DNA of 64,000 nucleotides from Paenibacillus sp. BJ-4. Lineage in GTDB: Bacteria; Bacillota; Bacilli; Paenibacillales; Paenibacillaceae. Where the stretch lies: the NCBI RefSeq assembly GCF_020404765.1, contig NZ_JAIVEM010000076.1, forward strand, positions 1 to 64,000, read 5' to 3'. A program made the position numbers and the translations under genes. The notes below the pieces were generated by a model. It did no database searches. It saw only the letters and a list, made by a program, of their open reading frames with translations, and was not told the DNA's origin. Below are positions 43,859 to 53,104 of the stretch, piece by piece. Position 1 is the stretch's first letter. Each line of letters opens with the position of its first letter.

Positions 43859-44350
43859 ATGAATTCCAGAAAAGAGCGTATAATCGGAGTGGGGATTGTT
43901 GCCGTAGGACTGATTATTTTGTTGGGAAAACTAGGGGCATTCTCCTTTTTGGGACGAACCTTTTGGCCCTTGCTGATTCTAATCCCAGGAATTGTGTTGC
44001 ATGCAATGTACATGATGCGTAAAGTATCCTCTTTTATGTTGCTGCCGGCAGGAATTTTGACGATTTATGGCCTGTTATTTTCTCTTTGTAACACCTGGGG
44101 CTGGCATTTAATGGCCTACCTGTGGCCTTTGTTACTTCTTGGTGTGGCGATCGGATTGTGGGAATACGCCATTAATGATTTATCTCTGTCTCGTAATGTA
44201 TACACAGGTGGTATCATTTTAGGCTTGGTATCGGTGATTTTATTGATGGTTAGCCTGTTAAGAACAGGCATTATTTATATTATTGCAGTTTTACTGATCG
44301 GGGCTGGAATCTGGCTGGTCGTGAACAACCGTGGCAAACGTAAATGGTAG
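43859..44350 (+). CDS. Small membrane protein with LiaF/LiaI-like N-terminus
   Basis: A 163-residue protein with about six membrane helices and very short loops (GIVAVGLIILLGKLGAFSFLGRTFWPLLILIPG at the start). The pattern of a Gly-rich first helix followed by a tryptophan-proline helix is typical of the DUF5668/LiaF N-terminal domain. There is no C-terminal extracytoplasmic domain, so this is not a full LiaF. The ATG at 43859 has AAAGGAG. The function is unknown; an envelope-stress link is inference from resemblance only. Confidence 0.8.
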   Translation: MNSRKERIIGVGIVAVGLIILLGKLGAFSFLGRTFWPLLILIPGIVLHAMYMMRKVSSFMLLPAGILTIYGLLFSLCNTWGWHLMAYLWPLLLLGVAIGLWEYAINDLSLSRNVYTGGIILGLVSVILLMVSLLRTGIIYIIAVLLIGAGIWLVVNNRGKRKW

Positions 44351-44448
44351 TACGACAAGCGGTGCAGATTTCATGGCGGTAAATTACGGTACAGGGAAGA
44401 ATGTCTTGCTTTATGACATATTTCAACTATAATATAATGGATATGATA

Positions 44449-44480
44449 AAAGCGTCGGAATGATTTCTGACGCTTATTTT
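44449..44480 (+). terminator. Hairpin between the LiaF-like gene and typA
   Basis: AAGCGTCGGAA (44450-44460) pairs with TTCTGACGCTT (44465-44475), followed by ATTTT. It probably ends the upstream gene. A TATAAT-like -10 at 44428-44438 lies just before it and could fire into the hairpin. The remaining 160 bases up to typA show no gene. Confidence 0.55.
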
Positions 44481-44643
44481 AAGGTTTTCACGCGAATCGG
44501 AGAGAGAAGCTGTCTGTATAAGGCCTAAAATATATAGGAGGCTGGCAGGGAGTGGGCCTGAAGAACGATTGTTAGCCTTGAATCAGCATTACTTCAGGAT
44601 AGAGACACTATTTTGATATACGGAAAGGATATGGATACAAACC

Positions 44644-46485
44644 ATGCATGCAAGAGAAAACATTCGCAATATTGCGATTATTGCCCACGTCGACCACGGT
44701 AAAACGACGCTTGTCGACAAGCTGCTTCAACAGTCTGGAACCTTTAGAGAACACGAGGCTGTTCAGGAGCGCGCCATGGACTCCAACGATCTGGAGCGTG
44801 AACGCGGTATTACGATTTTGGCTAAAAATACAGCTATCACTTACAAAGATTATCTGATTAACATTGTAGATACACCGGGACACGCCGACTTTGGCGGTGA
44901 AGTGGAACGGATTATGAAAATGGTTGACGGCGTTTTGCTGGTCGTTGACGCTTATGAAGGTTGCATGCCGCAAACGAAATTCGTACTGCGTAAAGCGCTG
45001 GAACAAAATCTGACCCCTATCGTTGTCGTGAACAAAATTGACCGTCCGGCAGCTCGCCCAGCAGAAGTCATTGACGAAGTGCTGGATCTGTTCATCGAGC
45101 TGGGTGCGAATGATGAGCAATTGGAATTCCCTGTAGTGTACGCTTCGGCGCTGAACGGAACCTCCAGTCTGGATGCCGAAAAACAAGACGATAACATGCA
45201 GGCATTGTACGAAACCGTTGTAGATCATATTCCAGCTCCAACTGAAAAAGTAGATGAGCCTCTTCAATTCCTCGTAACTCTGATGGACTATAACGAATAC
45301 CTTGGCCGGATTGCCGTAGGTCGTGTAAACCGCGGTATCATCAAGCAGGGACAAGCGGTTACCGTGATGCAGCGTGACGGCAGCAGCAAATCAGCACGTA
45401 TTGAGAAGCTGTTCGGCTTCCAAGGTCTGAAACGCATTGAAACCGATCAAGCGGGTGCGGGTGACATTGTGGCGATTGCGGGTATTAAGGATATTAATAT
45501 CGGTGAAACCATCGCTGATCCGAGTCATCCCGAAGCTTTGCCTGTACTGAAAATTGATGAGCCTACGCTGCAAATGACCTTCCTGGTTAACAACAGCCCA
45601 TTCGCAGGTCGCGATGGTAAGTGGATAACATCCCGTAAATTACGTGAACGTCTTCTGAAAGAGCTTGAAACAGATGTCAGCTTGCGTGTGGATGAAACGG
45701 ACAGCCCGGACGCTTTCATTGTATCTGGACGTGGTGAGTTGCATCTGGGTATCCTGATTGAAAACATGCGTCGTGAAGGCTACGAACTGCAAGTGTCCAA
45801 ACCGGAAGTTATCGTTAAGGAAATTGACGGTAAGAAAATGGAGCCAATCGAGCGTCTCCTCATTGATATTCCGGAAGAAAGCATGGGCGCAGTTATGGAA
45901 AGCCTGGGTTCCCGTAAAGCTGAAATGGTTAATATGATCAACAATGGTACCGGACAGGTTCGCTTGGAATTCCTGATTCCTGCTCGTGGTCTGATCGGTT
46001 ACACTACAAACTTCCTGACATTGACTCGTGGTTACGGTGTAATGAACCATGCATTTGATAACTATGGCCCATATGTTGGCGGTCAAGTTGGTGGTCGTCA
46101 TCAAGGTGTTCTCATTTCTACCGAAAATGGCTCTTCCACTTTTTACGGAATGCTGGGCGTAGAGGATCGCGGTATTTTGTTCCTGGAGCCAGGTACTGAG
46201 ATCTATGAGGGTATGATCGTTGGAGAGCACACACGTGATAACGATATTGTCGTTAACATTTGTAAAGAAAAACAATTGACCAACGTTCGCTCTGCAACAA
46301 AAGACGATACAGTTAAACTGAAAACACCTCGTATTTTCTCTTTGGAGCAGGCGCTTGAATATCTGAATGATGATGAGTATTGCGAAATTACACCTAATGC
46401 CATTCGTTTGCGTAAAAAGATCCTGAACAAGGGTGAGCGTGAACGTGCGGAGAAACAACGTAAAACAGCACAAGCAAATGCGTAA
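44644..46485 (+). CDS. typA: Translational GTPase TypA/BipA
   Basis: A 613-residue ribosome-associated GTPase involved in 50S assembly and stress or cold adaptation. G1 is AHVDHGKTT (residues 14-22), G3 is DTPGH and G4 is NKID. Domain 2, an EF-G-like domain and the TypA-specific C-terminus follow, ending in a Lys/Arg/Ala-rich tail. The ATG at 44644 agrees with family starts, although the best ribosome site (GGAAAGGAT) is some 15 bases upstream and also precedes an out-of-frame ATG at 44630. It forms a single-gene unit. Confidence 0.97.
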   Translation: MHARENIRNIAIIAHVDHGKTTLVDKLLQQSGTFREHEAVQERAMDSNDLERERGITILAKNTAITYKDYLINIVDTPGHADFGGEVERIMKMVDGVLLVVDAYEGCMPQTKFVLRKALEQNLTPIVVVNKIDRPAARPAEVIDEVLDLFIELGANDEQLEFPVVYASALNGTSSLDAEKQDDNMQALYETVVDHIPAPTEKVDEPLQFLVTLMDYNEYLGRIAVGRVNRGIIKQGQAVTVMQRDGSSKSARIEKLFGFQGLKRIETDQAGAGDIVAIAGIKDINIGETIADPSHPEALPVLKIDEPTLQMTFLVNNSPFAGRDGKWITSRKLRERLLKELETDVSLRVDETDSPDAFIVSGRGELHLGILIENMRREGYELQVSKPEVIVKEIDGKKMEPIERLLIDIPEESMGAVMESLGSRKAEMVNMINNGTGQVRLEFLIPARGLIGYTTNFLTLTRGYGVMNHAFDNYGPYVGGQVGGRHQGVLISTENGSSTFYGMLGVEDRGILFLEPGTEIYEGMIVGEHTRDNDIVVNICKEKQLTNVRSATKDDTVKLKTPRIFSLEQALEYLNDDEYCEITPNAIRLRKKILNKGERERAEKQRKTAQANA

Positions 46486-46507
46486 TTAATTGGTTTGGTC
46501 TTTGGCC

Positions 46508-46545
46508 ACAGCGGCGACGCCCGGGAATGGGATGCGCCGCTGTAT
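46508..46545 (+). terminator. Hairpin after typA, probable terminator
   Basis: CAGCGGCG (46509-46516) pairs with CGCCGCTG (46535-46542), with an inner CCC/GGG pairing. The T tract after it is poor, so termination may be partial. Confidence 0.5.
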
Positions 46546-46603
46546 GTGTTTTAAGATGATAAACTTGGAGTATTTCTCAAAACGCAGGAAAAGGTGTTGA
46601 AGC

Positions 46604-47665
46604 ATGAGTAATCTTTCGAACGGATTGCCTCCCCGGACACAAAGCGGGAAAAAGTCCCCCAAACAGAAAAAAGCGAAAAAGAAAAAAAGTTTTTTCAGAT
46701 CGTTTATGAAGTTTGTCTTGTTTCTGCTCATTATAGGTATCTTGGCAGCAGGTGGTTATACCTACTATATTTATAATCAGGTAGAGGAAGTTTTGGATAC
46801 GGGGATCAACAGAGAAGTACCCCAAACGGAATTGGCAGAAGCTAAGCCTCTGACCATTTTATTACTCGGAACCGATTACCGCCCTGATCATCCGACTTAT
46901 TTGTCAGACGTTATTATGGTAGCCACATTGAATCCCAATACTAAATCGTCTACCATTGTGTCCTTGCCGCGTGATACACGTCTGGAGATGGATGGATATA
47001 AACCACGCAAGCTGAATGAGTATTATCCAGTATTTAAGGCCAGAGAGAAAGAATCTGGTGAGGTCGCCGAAGAGCAAATGAAGAAGATGATCGGCAAATA
47101 TTTAAACATTAATATTGATTATGTGACAGTTATTAACTTTCAGGGCTTTAGAGATGTTGTGGATAATTTGGGTGGTGTAGATGTTACGGTTGATAAAAAC
47201 ATGTGTTATCGTGACCGTGCAGATGGCACGGACATTAACCTGACCGTTGGAGCCAAGCACTTAGATGGTAAACAGGCTCTTGATTTTGTTCGTTACCGTA
47301 AATCGAATTGTCGTCCGAGAACGGCTGAATCTGACGATTTTGATCGCAACCGTCGACAAAATCAGGTGCTTCATTCTCTGATTGACCAAATGCAATCCTT
47401 TAATGCTTTGACCAAATTTAGCGCAATTATTAAATCAGTTGATAAAAATATGACGACAGATATTGAGTCACAGCAAATGAAAAATATCGTACAAACCTAC
47501 TGGAATATTTCCAAGCAAAATGTGAAATACAATCCGGTAGCTGGAACATGGCGTAGTCCTTATGTATATATTGATGAGCAACAGCTTGATGCGGCAAGAC
47601 AAGCACTGCAAGATGAATTGGCAAAAAAAGCAAGTGATAATACTGCAACTTCTTCCAATTCCTGA
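46604..47665 (+). CDS. LytR-CpsA-Psr (LCP) family cell-wall ligase
   Basis: A 353-residue membrane-bound enzyme that transfers teichoic acid or other glycopolymers from undecaprenyl phosphate to peptidoglycan. It has a very basic cytoplasmic N-terminus (residues 1-35, with KKSPKQKKAKKKK), one membrane helix (about 38-58) and an extracellular LCP domain (about 85-320). Substrate-binding motifs are LLLGTDYRPDHP, SLPRDTRLEMDGY with KLNEYY, and DFVRYRKSN. The C-terminus is Ser/Thr-rich. It is a single gene after typA. Confidence 0.94.
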   Translation: MSNLSNGLPPRTQSGKKSPKQKKAKKKKSFFRSFMKFVLFLLIIGILAAGGYTYYIYNQVEEVLDTGINREVPQTELAEAKPLTILLLGTDYRPDHPTYLSDVIMVATLNPNTKSSTIVSLPRDTRLEMDGYKPRKLNEYYPVFKAREKESGEVAEEQMKKMIGKYLNINIDYVTVINFQGFRDVVDNLGGVDVTVDKNMCYRDRADGTDINLTVGAKHLDGKQALDFVRYRKSNCRPRTAESDDFDRNRRQNQVLHSLIDQMQSFNALTKFSAIIKSVDKNMTTDIESQQMKNIVQTYWNISKQNVKYNPVAGTWRSPYVYIDEQQLDAARQALQDELAKKASDNTATSSNS

Positions 47666-47740
47666 GTATGTATCTTTCTTCCCTCTTATGTTATACTCGC
47701 AGCGAGTAAAAGCACTTATATGACATAAGGGGGTTGAGGT

Positions 47741-47845
47741 ATGTCTGAATATGTAGTGCACCAAGTATGCCGTTTGGATATGGGCAACTGTTTGGAATCA
47801 AATATCGTCCCTTGTTTCTGTGTGGAAATGAAAGGAATAAGTTAG
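47741..47845 (+). CDS. Possible 34-residue small protein with four cysteines
   Basis: A short frame from ATG 47741 to TAG 47845 encodes a 34-residue peptide starting MSEYVVHQVCRLDMGNC, with a second Cys pair in PCFC. It has a strong AAGGGGGTTGAGGT ribosome site with good spacing and is immediately followed by a terminator. A TATACT -10 candidate (about 47693) and a hairpin (CTTATGTTATA with TATATGACATAAG, spanning 47689-47730) precede it. I do not recognise the peptide. Small size makes chance possible; the compact unit with its own signals is the supporting evidence. Confidence 0.45.
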   Translation: MSEYVVHQVCRLDMGNCLESNIVPCFCVEMKGIS

Positions 47846-47871
47846 GTCCAGTGATGATCACTGGGCCTTTT
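47844..47871 (+). terminator. Terminator of the small-ORF unit
   Basis: Stem GGTCCAGTGA / TCACTGGGCC with a TGA loop, followed by TTTT. It begins at the last codon of the small ORF. Confidence 0.75.
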
Positions 47872-48043
47872 GTGTTTATTTTGAGATGGTACAGGCTTTG
47901 AGGCTATGCTGAGCTGCAAGCTTTTCGCTGCTCTATACTCCTGAGGAGGTCTTTTTTCAGGGAATCAGCAAGTATTGGGGAACCTGTGAATAGGTATAGG
48001 TATGAAACACGAGATTGTCCACGCCGCTTTGGAGGGGATTTAT

Positions 48044-49375
48044 ATGAAGAAAATTTTTGTGCTGGATACGAATGTGCTGCTGCATGATCCGAAAGCCATT
48101 TTTACCTTCAAAGAACATGAGGTTGTAATTCCAGCTGTTGTTCTAGAAGAAATCGACTCCAAAAAACGCAACGCGGATGAGATTGGACGTAATGCCCGCA
48201 ATGTGTCAAGATTGTTGGACGGATTGAGAGAAGTAGGTCATCTGCATAGTGGTGTTCCACTTCCCCAAGGTGGAAGACTTAAGGTTGAGTTAAACCACCG
48301 GAGCTTTTTGAAAGTTCAGGAGATGTTTGGGGAGGTTTCGAACGATAATCGGATTTTGGCAGTCGCTTTGAACTATCATCTGGAAGAGCAGGAGCAACCA
48401 GAACCGCGTTCGGTCGTTTTGGTCAGTAAAGACGTACTAGTCAGAATCAAGGCAGATGTGTTGGGACTGCTGACCGAAGATTATTTATCCGATAGAACAG
48501 GTGATCTAAGCGAGCTATACCCCGGGTATTCAGCCATCCAGGTGCATCCGTCCATCATAGATGAATTTTACTCCAATCGGTTTTTATCAATCAGATCACT
48601 GAATGTACCTTACACGCTGTATCCACATGAATTTGTGATTCTGAAAGATCAAATGGGAACTGGAAAATCGGCTTTATTGAAGGTAAACCAGGATGCGGAG
48701 CGATTGGAGCCTTTATATTTAAGTAACGAATCGGTGTGGGGAATCAGCGCACGTAATGCTCAACAACGGATGGCATTGGAGCTTTTACTTAATGACGACA
48801 TCCCGCTTGTGACGATTACCGGAAAAGCGGGTACAGGCAAAACTTTGCTGGCACTGGCAGCAGGTTTGCTTAAGGTAGAGGATGAGCATCGTTTCAAGAA
48901 ATTGCTGATTGCCAGGCCGGTTGTTCCTATGGGCAAGGATATCGGTTATTTACCGGGAGAAAAGGATGAAAAGCTTCGCCCGTGGATGCAACCGATCTAC
49001 GATAATCTGGAGTATCTGTTTGATGCCAAAAAATCAGGCGATATTGATAAAATTTTGATGGGCTTGGGCAGTATTCAGGTGGAGGCACTTACTTATATTC
49101 GCGGGCGTTCGATACCAGGGCAATTTATTATTATCGATGAGGCTCAGAATCTATCCCGCCATGAAATCAAGACGATTGTGTCTCGGGTGGGCGAGGGGAG
49201 CAAAATCATTTTGATGGGCGATCCGGAGCAGATTGATCACCCATATCTGGATGCTGCCAGTAACGGCTTAACCTATGTGGTTGAACGGTTCAAGCAGGAA
49301 GGGATTAGCGGGCATATTATGCTGGAAAAAGGAGAACGCTCCAAGCTCGCACAGCTGGCTGCCGATCTGCTATAA
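48044..49375 (+). CDS. PIN-domain PhoH-like ATPase (YlaK type)
   Basis: A 443-residue protein joining an N-terminal PIN ribonuclease domain (about 1-150, starting FVLDTNVLLHDP with acidic residues) to a C-terminal PhoH ATPase domain (about 245-440). Walker A is GKAGTGKTLLALAAG and Walker B is FIIIDEAQNLSRHE. PhoH2-type fusions are RNA helicase-nucleases in characterised cases. The ATG at 48044 has GGAGGGG; the earlier frame has no site. This is the second PhoH-type ATPase of the window and differs from the first by the PIN domain. Confidence 0.93.
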   Translation: MKKIFVLDTNVLLHDPKAIFTFKEHEVVIPAVVLEEIDSKKRNADEIGRNARNVSRLLDGLREVGHLHSGVPLPQGGRLKVELNHRSFLKVQEMFGEVSNDNRILAVALNYHLEEQEQPEPRSVVLVSKDVLVRIKADVLGLLTEDYLSDRTGDLSELYPGYSAIQVHPSIIDEFYSNRFLSIRSLNVPYTLYPHEFVILKDQMGTGKSALLKVNQDAERLEPLYLSNESVWGISARNAQQRMALELLLNDDIPLVTITGKAGTGKTLLALAAGLLKVEDEHRFKKLLIARPVVPMGKDIGYLPGEKDEKLRPWMQPIYDNLEYLFDAKKSGDIDKILMGLGSIQVEALTYIRGRSIPGQFIIIDEAQNLSRHEIKTIVSRVGEGSKIILMGDPEQIDHPYLDAASNGLTYVVERFKQEGISGHIMLEKGERSKLAQLAADLL

Positions 49376-49400
49376 GATTCATAGTGCCATCATCAATAAT

Positions 49401-49432
49401 AAAAGACCTCGGGAACGTCCCGGGGTCTTTTA
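49401..49432. terminator. Bidirectional terminator
   Basis: Stem AAAAGACCTCGGGA / TCCCGGGGTCTTTT with an ACG loop, between the convergent PIN-PhoH and coiled-coil protein genes. Confidence 0.88.
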
Positions 49433-49441
49433 TTATTTGTC

Positions 49442-50527
49442 TTACTTAAGGCTTAATTCGAGCTTAACCTCAAGTGTTCCCGCTAAGGTGTGAACTTCTG
49501 TAGCTTTAACATACGAAATAAGCTGCTGTGGATAAAAGCCCAGATCAAAATCATTTTCCAGCTTGTTACGGGTCGTATCCGGCAGTTCCAGCCCGTTAAA
49601 TACTAGGCGATCCACATGAAATAAAATTGCATTTTGCGGTTCGTTCTCTACGGTATAGTGTCCTTCTACCATCAATTTCATCGTTCCCTGTTGGCCTTCT
49701 ACTACAATACGGTCCTGCTTGAAAGAAAAGTTGAAGTGATTGAATAATTCATTTTCAGACTTCAGGAAACGGTTAAAATCTTCCTCACGAATATTTATCG
49801 TAATGGTTTTGCCGTTCGTTATCATGGCTCCTTGCTGTTGCTGAATAAATTGAGGTAAATCCTGCATAGCCTGAGCGAGTGCTTTGAAGTGTCTATTTAC
49901 CTCATAGACGCCTACATTCTCCCAGTAAGCTGTCATTTCACTGATCAGTTTGCGTAGAGTATCCGGATCTTTACTGGCGCTAACACCTTCGTTTACACGC
50001 GACTGAAGCATGACAATACGTTTGCGTTGCTCCAGTAAGTTTGTTTTGACCGTCTCCAATTCCAACGAGGCCTGAGTGACTTGTTGCTCTGTTTTCTGCA
50101 TAGTCTGAACATTGGATTCATATTCCTGAAGAACATCCTGATCGTGACTAATCAATAACAAGTAGTAATCGTACAGGGAGAGAAGCTGTTTTAGGTTTTT
50201 GGCCCCCAGCACTACACTGAGCAGCTTGTCCCGTTCTCCCATATAATAAGAGCGCAACACAGACCCGGCACGGTTTCGTTGCAAGGCCATCTGCTCCTGC
50301 TGTGTGATGAGATTACTTCGTAGTTCCTGTTGACGCTGTATAAGGGCCTCTTGTTCCTGGCTGATACGCTCAATTTCATGGTCTATTTCAATAATGGTGA
50401 GGCTATCTTGTAAAATCTGGTTTGCCTCTTGGGAGGGCGCAGCCAGAATAGGACGCACATATATCGAAGTTAGCATCATAATGATGATCAGCAGGGTACA
50501 GCATATGATTCTTATTGGTTTGTTCAT
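49442..50527 (-). CDS. Secreted coiled-coil protein with a PcsB/CwlO-like N-terminal domain
   Basis: A 361-residue exported protein. It has a signal peptide (about 1-33, hydrophobic ICCTLLIIIMMLTSIYV, ending ILAAP), a long coiled coil (about 45-190) with the LRSYYMGERDKLLSVVLGAKNLKQLLSLYDY block typical of PcsB/CwlO/EnvC, and a beta-rich C-terminal domain (about 235-361). No peptidase (NlpC/P60, CHAP or LytM) domain is present. It may regulate an FtsEX-type hydrolase system or bind the envelope, by inference only. The ATG at 50527 has AAAGGGG; the ATG at 50599 does not. Confidence 0.8.
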   Translation of the reverse strand: MNKPIRIICCTLLIIIMMLTSIYVRPILAAPSQEANQILQDSLTIIEIDHEIERISQEQEALIQRQQELRSNLITQQEQMALQRNRAGSVLRSYYMGERDKLLSVVLGAKNLKQLLSLYDYYLLLISHDQDVLQEYESNVQTMQKTEQQVTQASLELETVKTNLLEQRKRIVMLQSRVNEGVSASKDPDTLRKLISEMTAYWENVGVYEVNRHFKALAQAMQDLPQFIQQQQGAMITNGKTITINIREEDFNRFLKSENELFNHFNFSFKQDRIVVEGQQGTMKLMVEGHYTVENEPQNAILFHVDRLVFNGLELPDTTRNKLENDFDLGFYPQQLISYVKATEVHTLAGTLEVKLELSLK

Positions 50528-50821
50528 TTGGTTTCCCCTTTTATATTCCCTAAAAATACTAATGATAATGTATATGATCCTTTCCCATTCTTTAACCATT
50601 CATTTATTGTACAGCAGTCGGTGCATGCTTGAAACCCAAAACTGTTTGCGTTCACGTATGAGTTCTTGCAGAAATGGAAATACAATTTAGTATCAAATAG
50701 ATTCTATGAACTCTACGAGAGGCATAGGAATGAATAAACAGCTTTTATACCCTATTCAAATACCGGCAAGATCGGTTCATGAAGACGGTTATTTCAGGAT
50801 GTTGTTAGGAGGGCTAGAAGC

Positions 50822-51472
50822 ATGACTGCAATAAGACAAGATGCATGGAGTGCAGAAGATGATTTGATATTGGCGGAGGTGACCTTGCGTCATATCCGGG
50901 AAGGCGGTACACAGCTCGCTGCGTTTGAGGAGGTTGGACAAAAAATTGGAAGAACCTCCGCGGCATGCGGCTTCCGCTGGAACAGTTGCGTGCGTAAACG
51001 TTACGATGAAGCAATTAGCATTGCCAAAGCACAGCGTCAAAAACGCAGTTATATCCGCAAGCAGAACCCAGTGGGGGTATCACAGGTGGCGGCTTTTGCC
51101 ACACTTGATACGGTCGAAGGGGGATACAGAACGGATGGAACGAGTGAGGATACGTTATCCATTGATGCGGTGATTCGCTTTTTGCGTCAATGGAAAGGAA
51201 CTGTGCAGGAAACCAACCGACAGATTAAAATGCTGGAAAAAGATTTGCGGGAAAAGGAAGAAGAATTGAATCAGCTCCGCTCCATTAATGACCGGCTGTC
51301 CAAGGAAGTCAACGAAGTGCAAACCGACTATCGTGTCGTAAATGATGATTATAAAGCCCTGATTCAGATTATGGACCGAGCACGACGCTTGGCTTTAATC
51401 ACGGAGGATGAGGATGAGCTTAAATCCAGATTCAAAATGGACGCCAATGGGAATCTGGAGCGCATTGAGTAG
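50822..51472 (+). CDS. rsfA: RsfA-family prespore transcription factor
   Basis: A 216-residue regulator of the RsfA family, which tunes SigF-dependent genes in the forespore. An N-terminal Myb/SANT-like DNA-binding domain (about 5-75, [24 protein letters not shown]...[21 protein letters not shown]) is followed by a linker and a coiled coil (about 130-195, [23 protein letters not shown]). The ATG at 50822 has AGGAGGG. The related RsfA-like genes of other Bacilli differ in the linker, so the target set cannot be inferred. Confidence 0.9.
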   Translation: MTAIRQDAWSAEDDLILAEVTLRHIREGGTQLAAFEEVGQKIGRTSAACGFRWNSCVRKRYDEAISIAKAQRQKRSYIRKQNPVGVSQVAAFATLDTVEGGYRTDGTSEDTLSIDAVIRFLRQWKGTVQETNRQIKMLEKDLREKEEELNQLRSINDRLSKEVNEVQTDYRVVNDDYKALIQIMDRARRLALITEDEDELKSRFKMDANGNLERIE

Positions 51473-51499
51473 CCAGATTACATCAACAATCTTATATAA

Positions 51500-51538
51500 A
51501 ACGTCAACTCGCGCTTTGCCGTAGTTGGCGTTTTTTGT
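51500..51538 (+). terminator. Terminator of rsfA
   Basis: Perfect-arm stem AACGTCAACT (51500-51509) / AGTTGGCGTT (51523-51532) with one wobble, followed by TTTT. Confidence 0.85.
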
Positions 51539-51597
51539 ATTTCTTTGGAGTGCATATGATATAGTAGAAAAAAAGATGGAAGCGAGACGATACAAAC

Positions 51598-52557
51598 GTG
51601 ATTGATATTATTGGAGCGGGTTCGCTGGGATTATTGTTCGCTGGGAGACTGGCTTCTTCAGGTACCGAAGTGAAATTGTGGACACGAACACTCGAACAGG
51701 CACGTATCATTGCTTGTGATGGAATTACTGTGTTTGATAAGGAGGGGCAGACAGCCGTCCATGTGCCTGGAGATAGATTGCAGGTAGCTCCATTGGCAGA
51801 TTGGCAACGGTTAAATTCGCATACTGCTACACAATGGATTTTACTAATAACCAAACAGGGGGCCATTGAGGAAGTATTAAAGCAGATTCTGCCTGTGGCT
51901 AAGACGGAAAGAGAAACGGGAATCGTTTGTTTACAGAATGGAATCGGACATATAGAACGTATTAGACAGGCTTGGCCGGAAGCTGTGCTATACCCTGCCG
52001 TGACGACTGAAGGGGCCAAAAGGCAGGGAGCCGCATCTGTTGTACATGCTGGCGCGGGTGTTACTGAAATTGGCTGGTCTGAGGAACAGGAGAAGGCGCA
52101 GAACAGGAATTTTGAACAATACGTGCTAAATCGGCTGCTGGCAGCAGGATTTGACGTTTGCTTGTCGAAAGAAATCGAGAATGGTATGTATCGCAAGTTG
52201 TTAATTAATGCCGTAATCAATCCGCTGACGGCGATATGGCGAATTCGTAATGGCGAGCTGCTTTCGGACCCTGTTCGTTTACATATGATGCGCAAGCTTT
52301 ATGATGAAGGCATACAAGTGTATGAAGCACACGGTATTCACTGGGATGGCAGTTGGTGGGACCAAATTATGAATGTTTGCCGGGCAACGGCAGAAAACCA
52401 TTCGTCCATGCTGGCCGATGTGCTTGCACACTCCATGACAGAAGTTGCTTCTATTAACGGGCAGCTGGTGCAGATGGCAGAAGTGGCTGGGGTTACTGCA
52501 CCAACTCATGAGGTATTGTGGCAATTAATTGAAGGCATGCGGCTAAAAGAGGGGTGA
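51598..52557 (+). CDS. panE: 2-dehydropantoate 2-reductase (PanE/ApbA family)
   Basis: A 319-residue NADPH-dependent ketopantoate reductase family protein, step two of pantothenate synthesis. The N-terminal Rossmann motif IIGAGSLGLLFAGRLA starts at residue 3, and the C-terminal helical domain has a KLLINAVINPLTAIW block (about 200-215) with the catalytic Lys and Asn. The start is GTG at 51598. It overlaps the DUF3397 gene region by four bases of spacing. Not every PanE-like protein is a true ketopantoate reductase, so the activity is likely and not certain. Confidence 0.9.
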   Translation: MIDIIGAGSLGLLFAGRLASSGTEVKLWTRTLEQARIIACDGITVFDKEGQTAVHVPGDRLQVAPLADWQRLNSHTATQWILLITKQGAIEEVLKQILPVAKTERETGIVCLQNGIGHIERIRQAWPEAVLYPAVTTEGAKRQGAASVVHAGAGVTEIGWSEEQEKAQNRNFEQYVLNRLLAAGFDVCLSKEIENGMYRKLLINAVINPLTAIWRIRNGELLSDPVRLHMMRKLYDEGIQVYEAHGIHWDGSWWDQIMNVCRATAENHSSMLADVLAHSMTEVASINGQLVQMAEVAGVTAPTHEVLWQLIEGMRLKEG

Positions 52558-52561
52558 TCAG

Positions 52562-52951
52562 TTGAGTATTATACAAGGTACCATTAGCACATTCAGTATT
52601 CTTCCCTTTTTTCCGTTTCTGATCGTATTTGTGGTTTGTCGCTATATTCTTAAAATGGAAAAGAAGAAGGCGTTGCTTACATCGATGGATATTACCACAG
52701 CTTTTCTAATCCTTTCCGTCGCGGCACTCTTTAACGTCATTTTTACATCTCGTTTCGGTTTTTATCTGATTTTACTTCTTTTATTATTGGCGCTGGGTTT
52801 AATTGGGGGTGCCCAAAATCGTATAAAAGGCAAGGTCGATGGTAAAAGGTTATGTAGAGCGGTCTGGAGATTAACTTTTATAGCTATGACGTTGGCGTAT
52901 GCTTTCTTGACTGTTGTTGGTATATTTAAGAATATATTCAATACCATGTGA
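52562..52951 (+). CDS. DUF3397 membrane protein
   Basis: A 129-residue protein with four membrane helices, of the DUF3397 family, which in Bacilli sits between panE-like and bshC genes. The segments FPFLIVFVVCRYIL and a conserved mid-protein GFYLILLLLLLALGLIGG are typical. The start is TTG at 52562 behind AGAGGGGTG, four bases after panE. The function is unknown. In Bacillus bshC comes next; here five kilobases of an opp-type operon intervene. Confidence 0.87.
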   Translation: MSIIQGTISTFSILPFFPFLIVFVVCRYILKMEKKKALLTSMDITTAFLILSVAALFNVIFTSRFGFYLILLLLLLALGLIGGAQNRIKGKVDGKRLCRAVWRLTFIAMTLAYAFLTVVGIFKNIFNTM

Positions 52952-53104
52952 TATAATGTGACATAAAAAGCTTAAAAAATATGAAATAATCATGTTTTTT
53001 TGAAAAAAAAGCTCAATTTGAAGAAATGTAATGTAGATTTTTTTGACCGCTGGTTGTATAATCTATAAACATATACCACTTTAGAACTAGGGGGAAAACG
53101 CTAG

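Noticed and set aside
44428-44438. A strong typA promoter at the TATAAT-rich sequence
   Set aside because: The -35 candidates are spaced 15 or 20 bases away and the hairpin at 44450 would lie at the start of the transcript, so I did not list it as a confident promoter.
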